Positions 63,940 to 64,000 of a stretch of 64,000 nt of DNA are shown here, in pieces. This DNA is from Ferruginibacter yonginensis. Its GTDB lineage: Bacteria > Bacteroidota > Bacteroidia > Chitinophagales > Chitinophagaceae. Where the stretch lies: assembly GCF_042651465.1 (NCBI RefSeq), contig NZ_JBHSCZ010000001.1, forward strand, positions 930,001 through 994,000, read 5' to 3'. Numbering within the stretch: the stretch's first letter is position 1; the number at the start of each line of letters is the position of its first letter. Both the position numbers and the translations under genes were made by a program. The notes under the pieces are model-generated. The model was not told where the DNA came from, ran no database searches, and saw nothing but the letters and a program-made list of their open reading frames with translations.

Positions 63940-64000
63940 TAGTCAGCTTTCAGGAAGTAATTAACAGCTTTTATAATTGCTGCAAATTACCCTGCTGAGC

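Noticed and set aside
63940..64000. Promoter upstream of tRNA-Thr and tuf
   Set aside because: TAATTTG is one base short of the consensus and the window ends too soon to see the upstream element.

Overview
The window is a chromosomal segment of a low-GC Bacteroidota bacterium, most likely of the Chitinophagia/Sphingobacteriia type. The evidence is a secreted metallopeptidase with a C-terminal type IX secretion sorting domain, a TAnnTTTG-type promoter in front of rplK, Bacteroidota-style secreted RHS/YD-repeat proteins, PL6/PL17 alginate lyases, and the order tRNA-Thr, tuf, tRNA-Trp, secE, nusG. The genus cannot be fixed from sequence reading alone. One run of 97 Ns (25253-25349) is an assembly gap.

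Layout. 1-510: start of a secreted beta-structured protein that runs off the window. 615-7549: a compact divergent alginate-use locus. A minus-strand operon (SDR reductase, PL17 oligoalginate lyase, KdgF) faces a plus-strand LacI regulator plus PL6 lyase, with two tandem 12-bp operator-like half-palindromes between them. The lyases would cut alginate to unsaturated monouronate, KdgF would linearise it and the SDR would reduce it. No SusC/SusD pair or sugar transporter is in view. 7581-7680: terminator and tRNA-Asp. 7850-15029: plus-strand run of accA, a Gfo/Idh/MocA oxidoreductase, a polyprenyl-phosphate sugar transferase, an M1 peptidase and a FemAB/GNAT-like protein. 15030-19124: minus-strand run of an APC permease, an rfaE1-type heptose kinase, an isoaspartyl peptidase and ispD. 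19258-25048: a Skp/OmpH-like chaperone, an Asn-rich DUF6515-like protein and a large M4 peptidase, with a GC-rich dispersed element and an 18-unit heptamer array.

25049-46088 is the accessory heart of the window. A five-gene minus-strand operon of exported proteins (putative outer-membrane barrel, TANFOR-like protein, 2275-aa YD-repeat protein, small exported protein, 2897-aa DUF6443/RHS-core protein) ends in a variable C-terminal module followed one base later by a small gene that looks like its immunity partner. This reads as an exported polymorphic-toxin system whose RHS shell is split over two giant polypeptides. Just downstream, 25494-25968 is packed with stem-loops whose stems differ while their loops share a GCTnAA end, next to the assembly gap and a truncated ORF.

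46383-63939 is housekeeping, nearly all on the minus strand: rpoC, rpoB, a LEA-like protein, an M13 peptidase, rplL, rplJ, rplA, rplK, then plus-strand msrA, then nusG, secE, tRNA-Trp, tuf and tRNA-Thr. The usual secE-nusG-rplKAJL-rpoBC cluster is broken at two points (msrA between nusG and rplK; M13 and LEA-like genes between rplL and rpoB). Terminators at the breaks and a promoter upstream of rplK show that it is now several transcription units.
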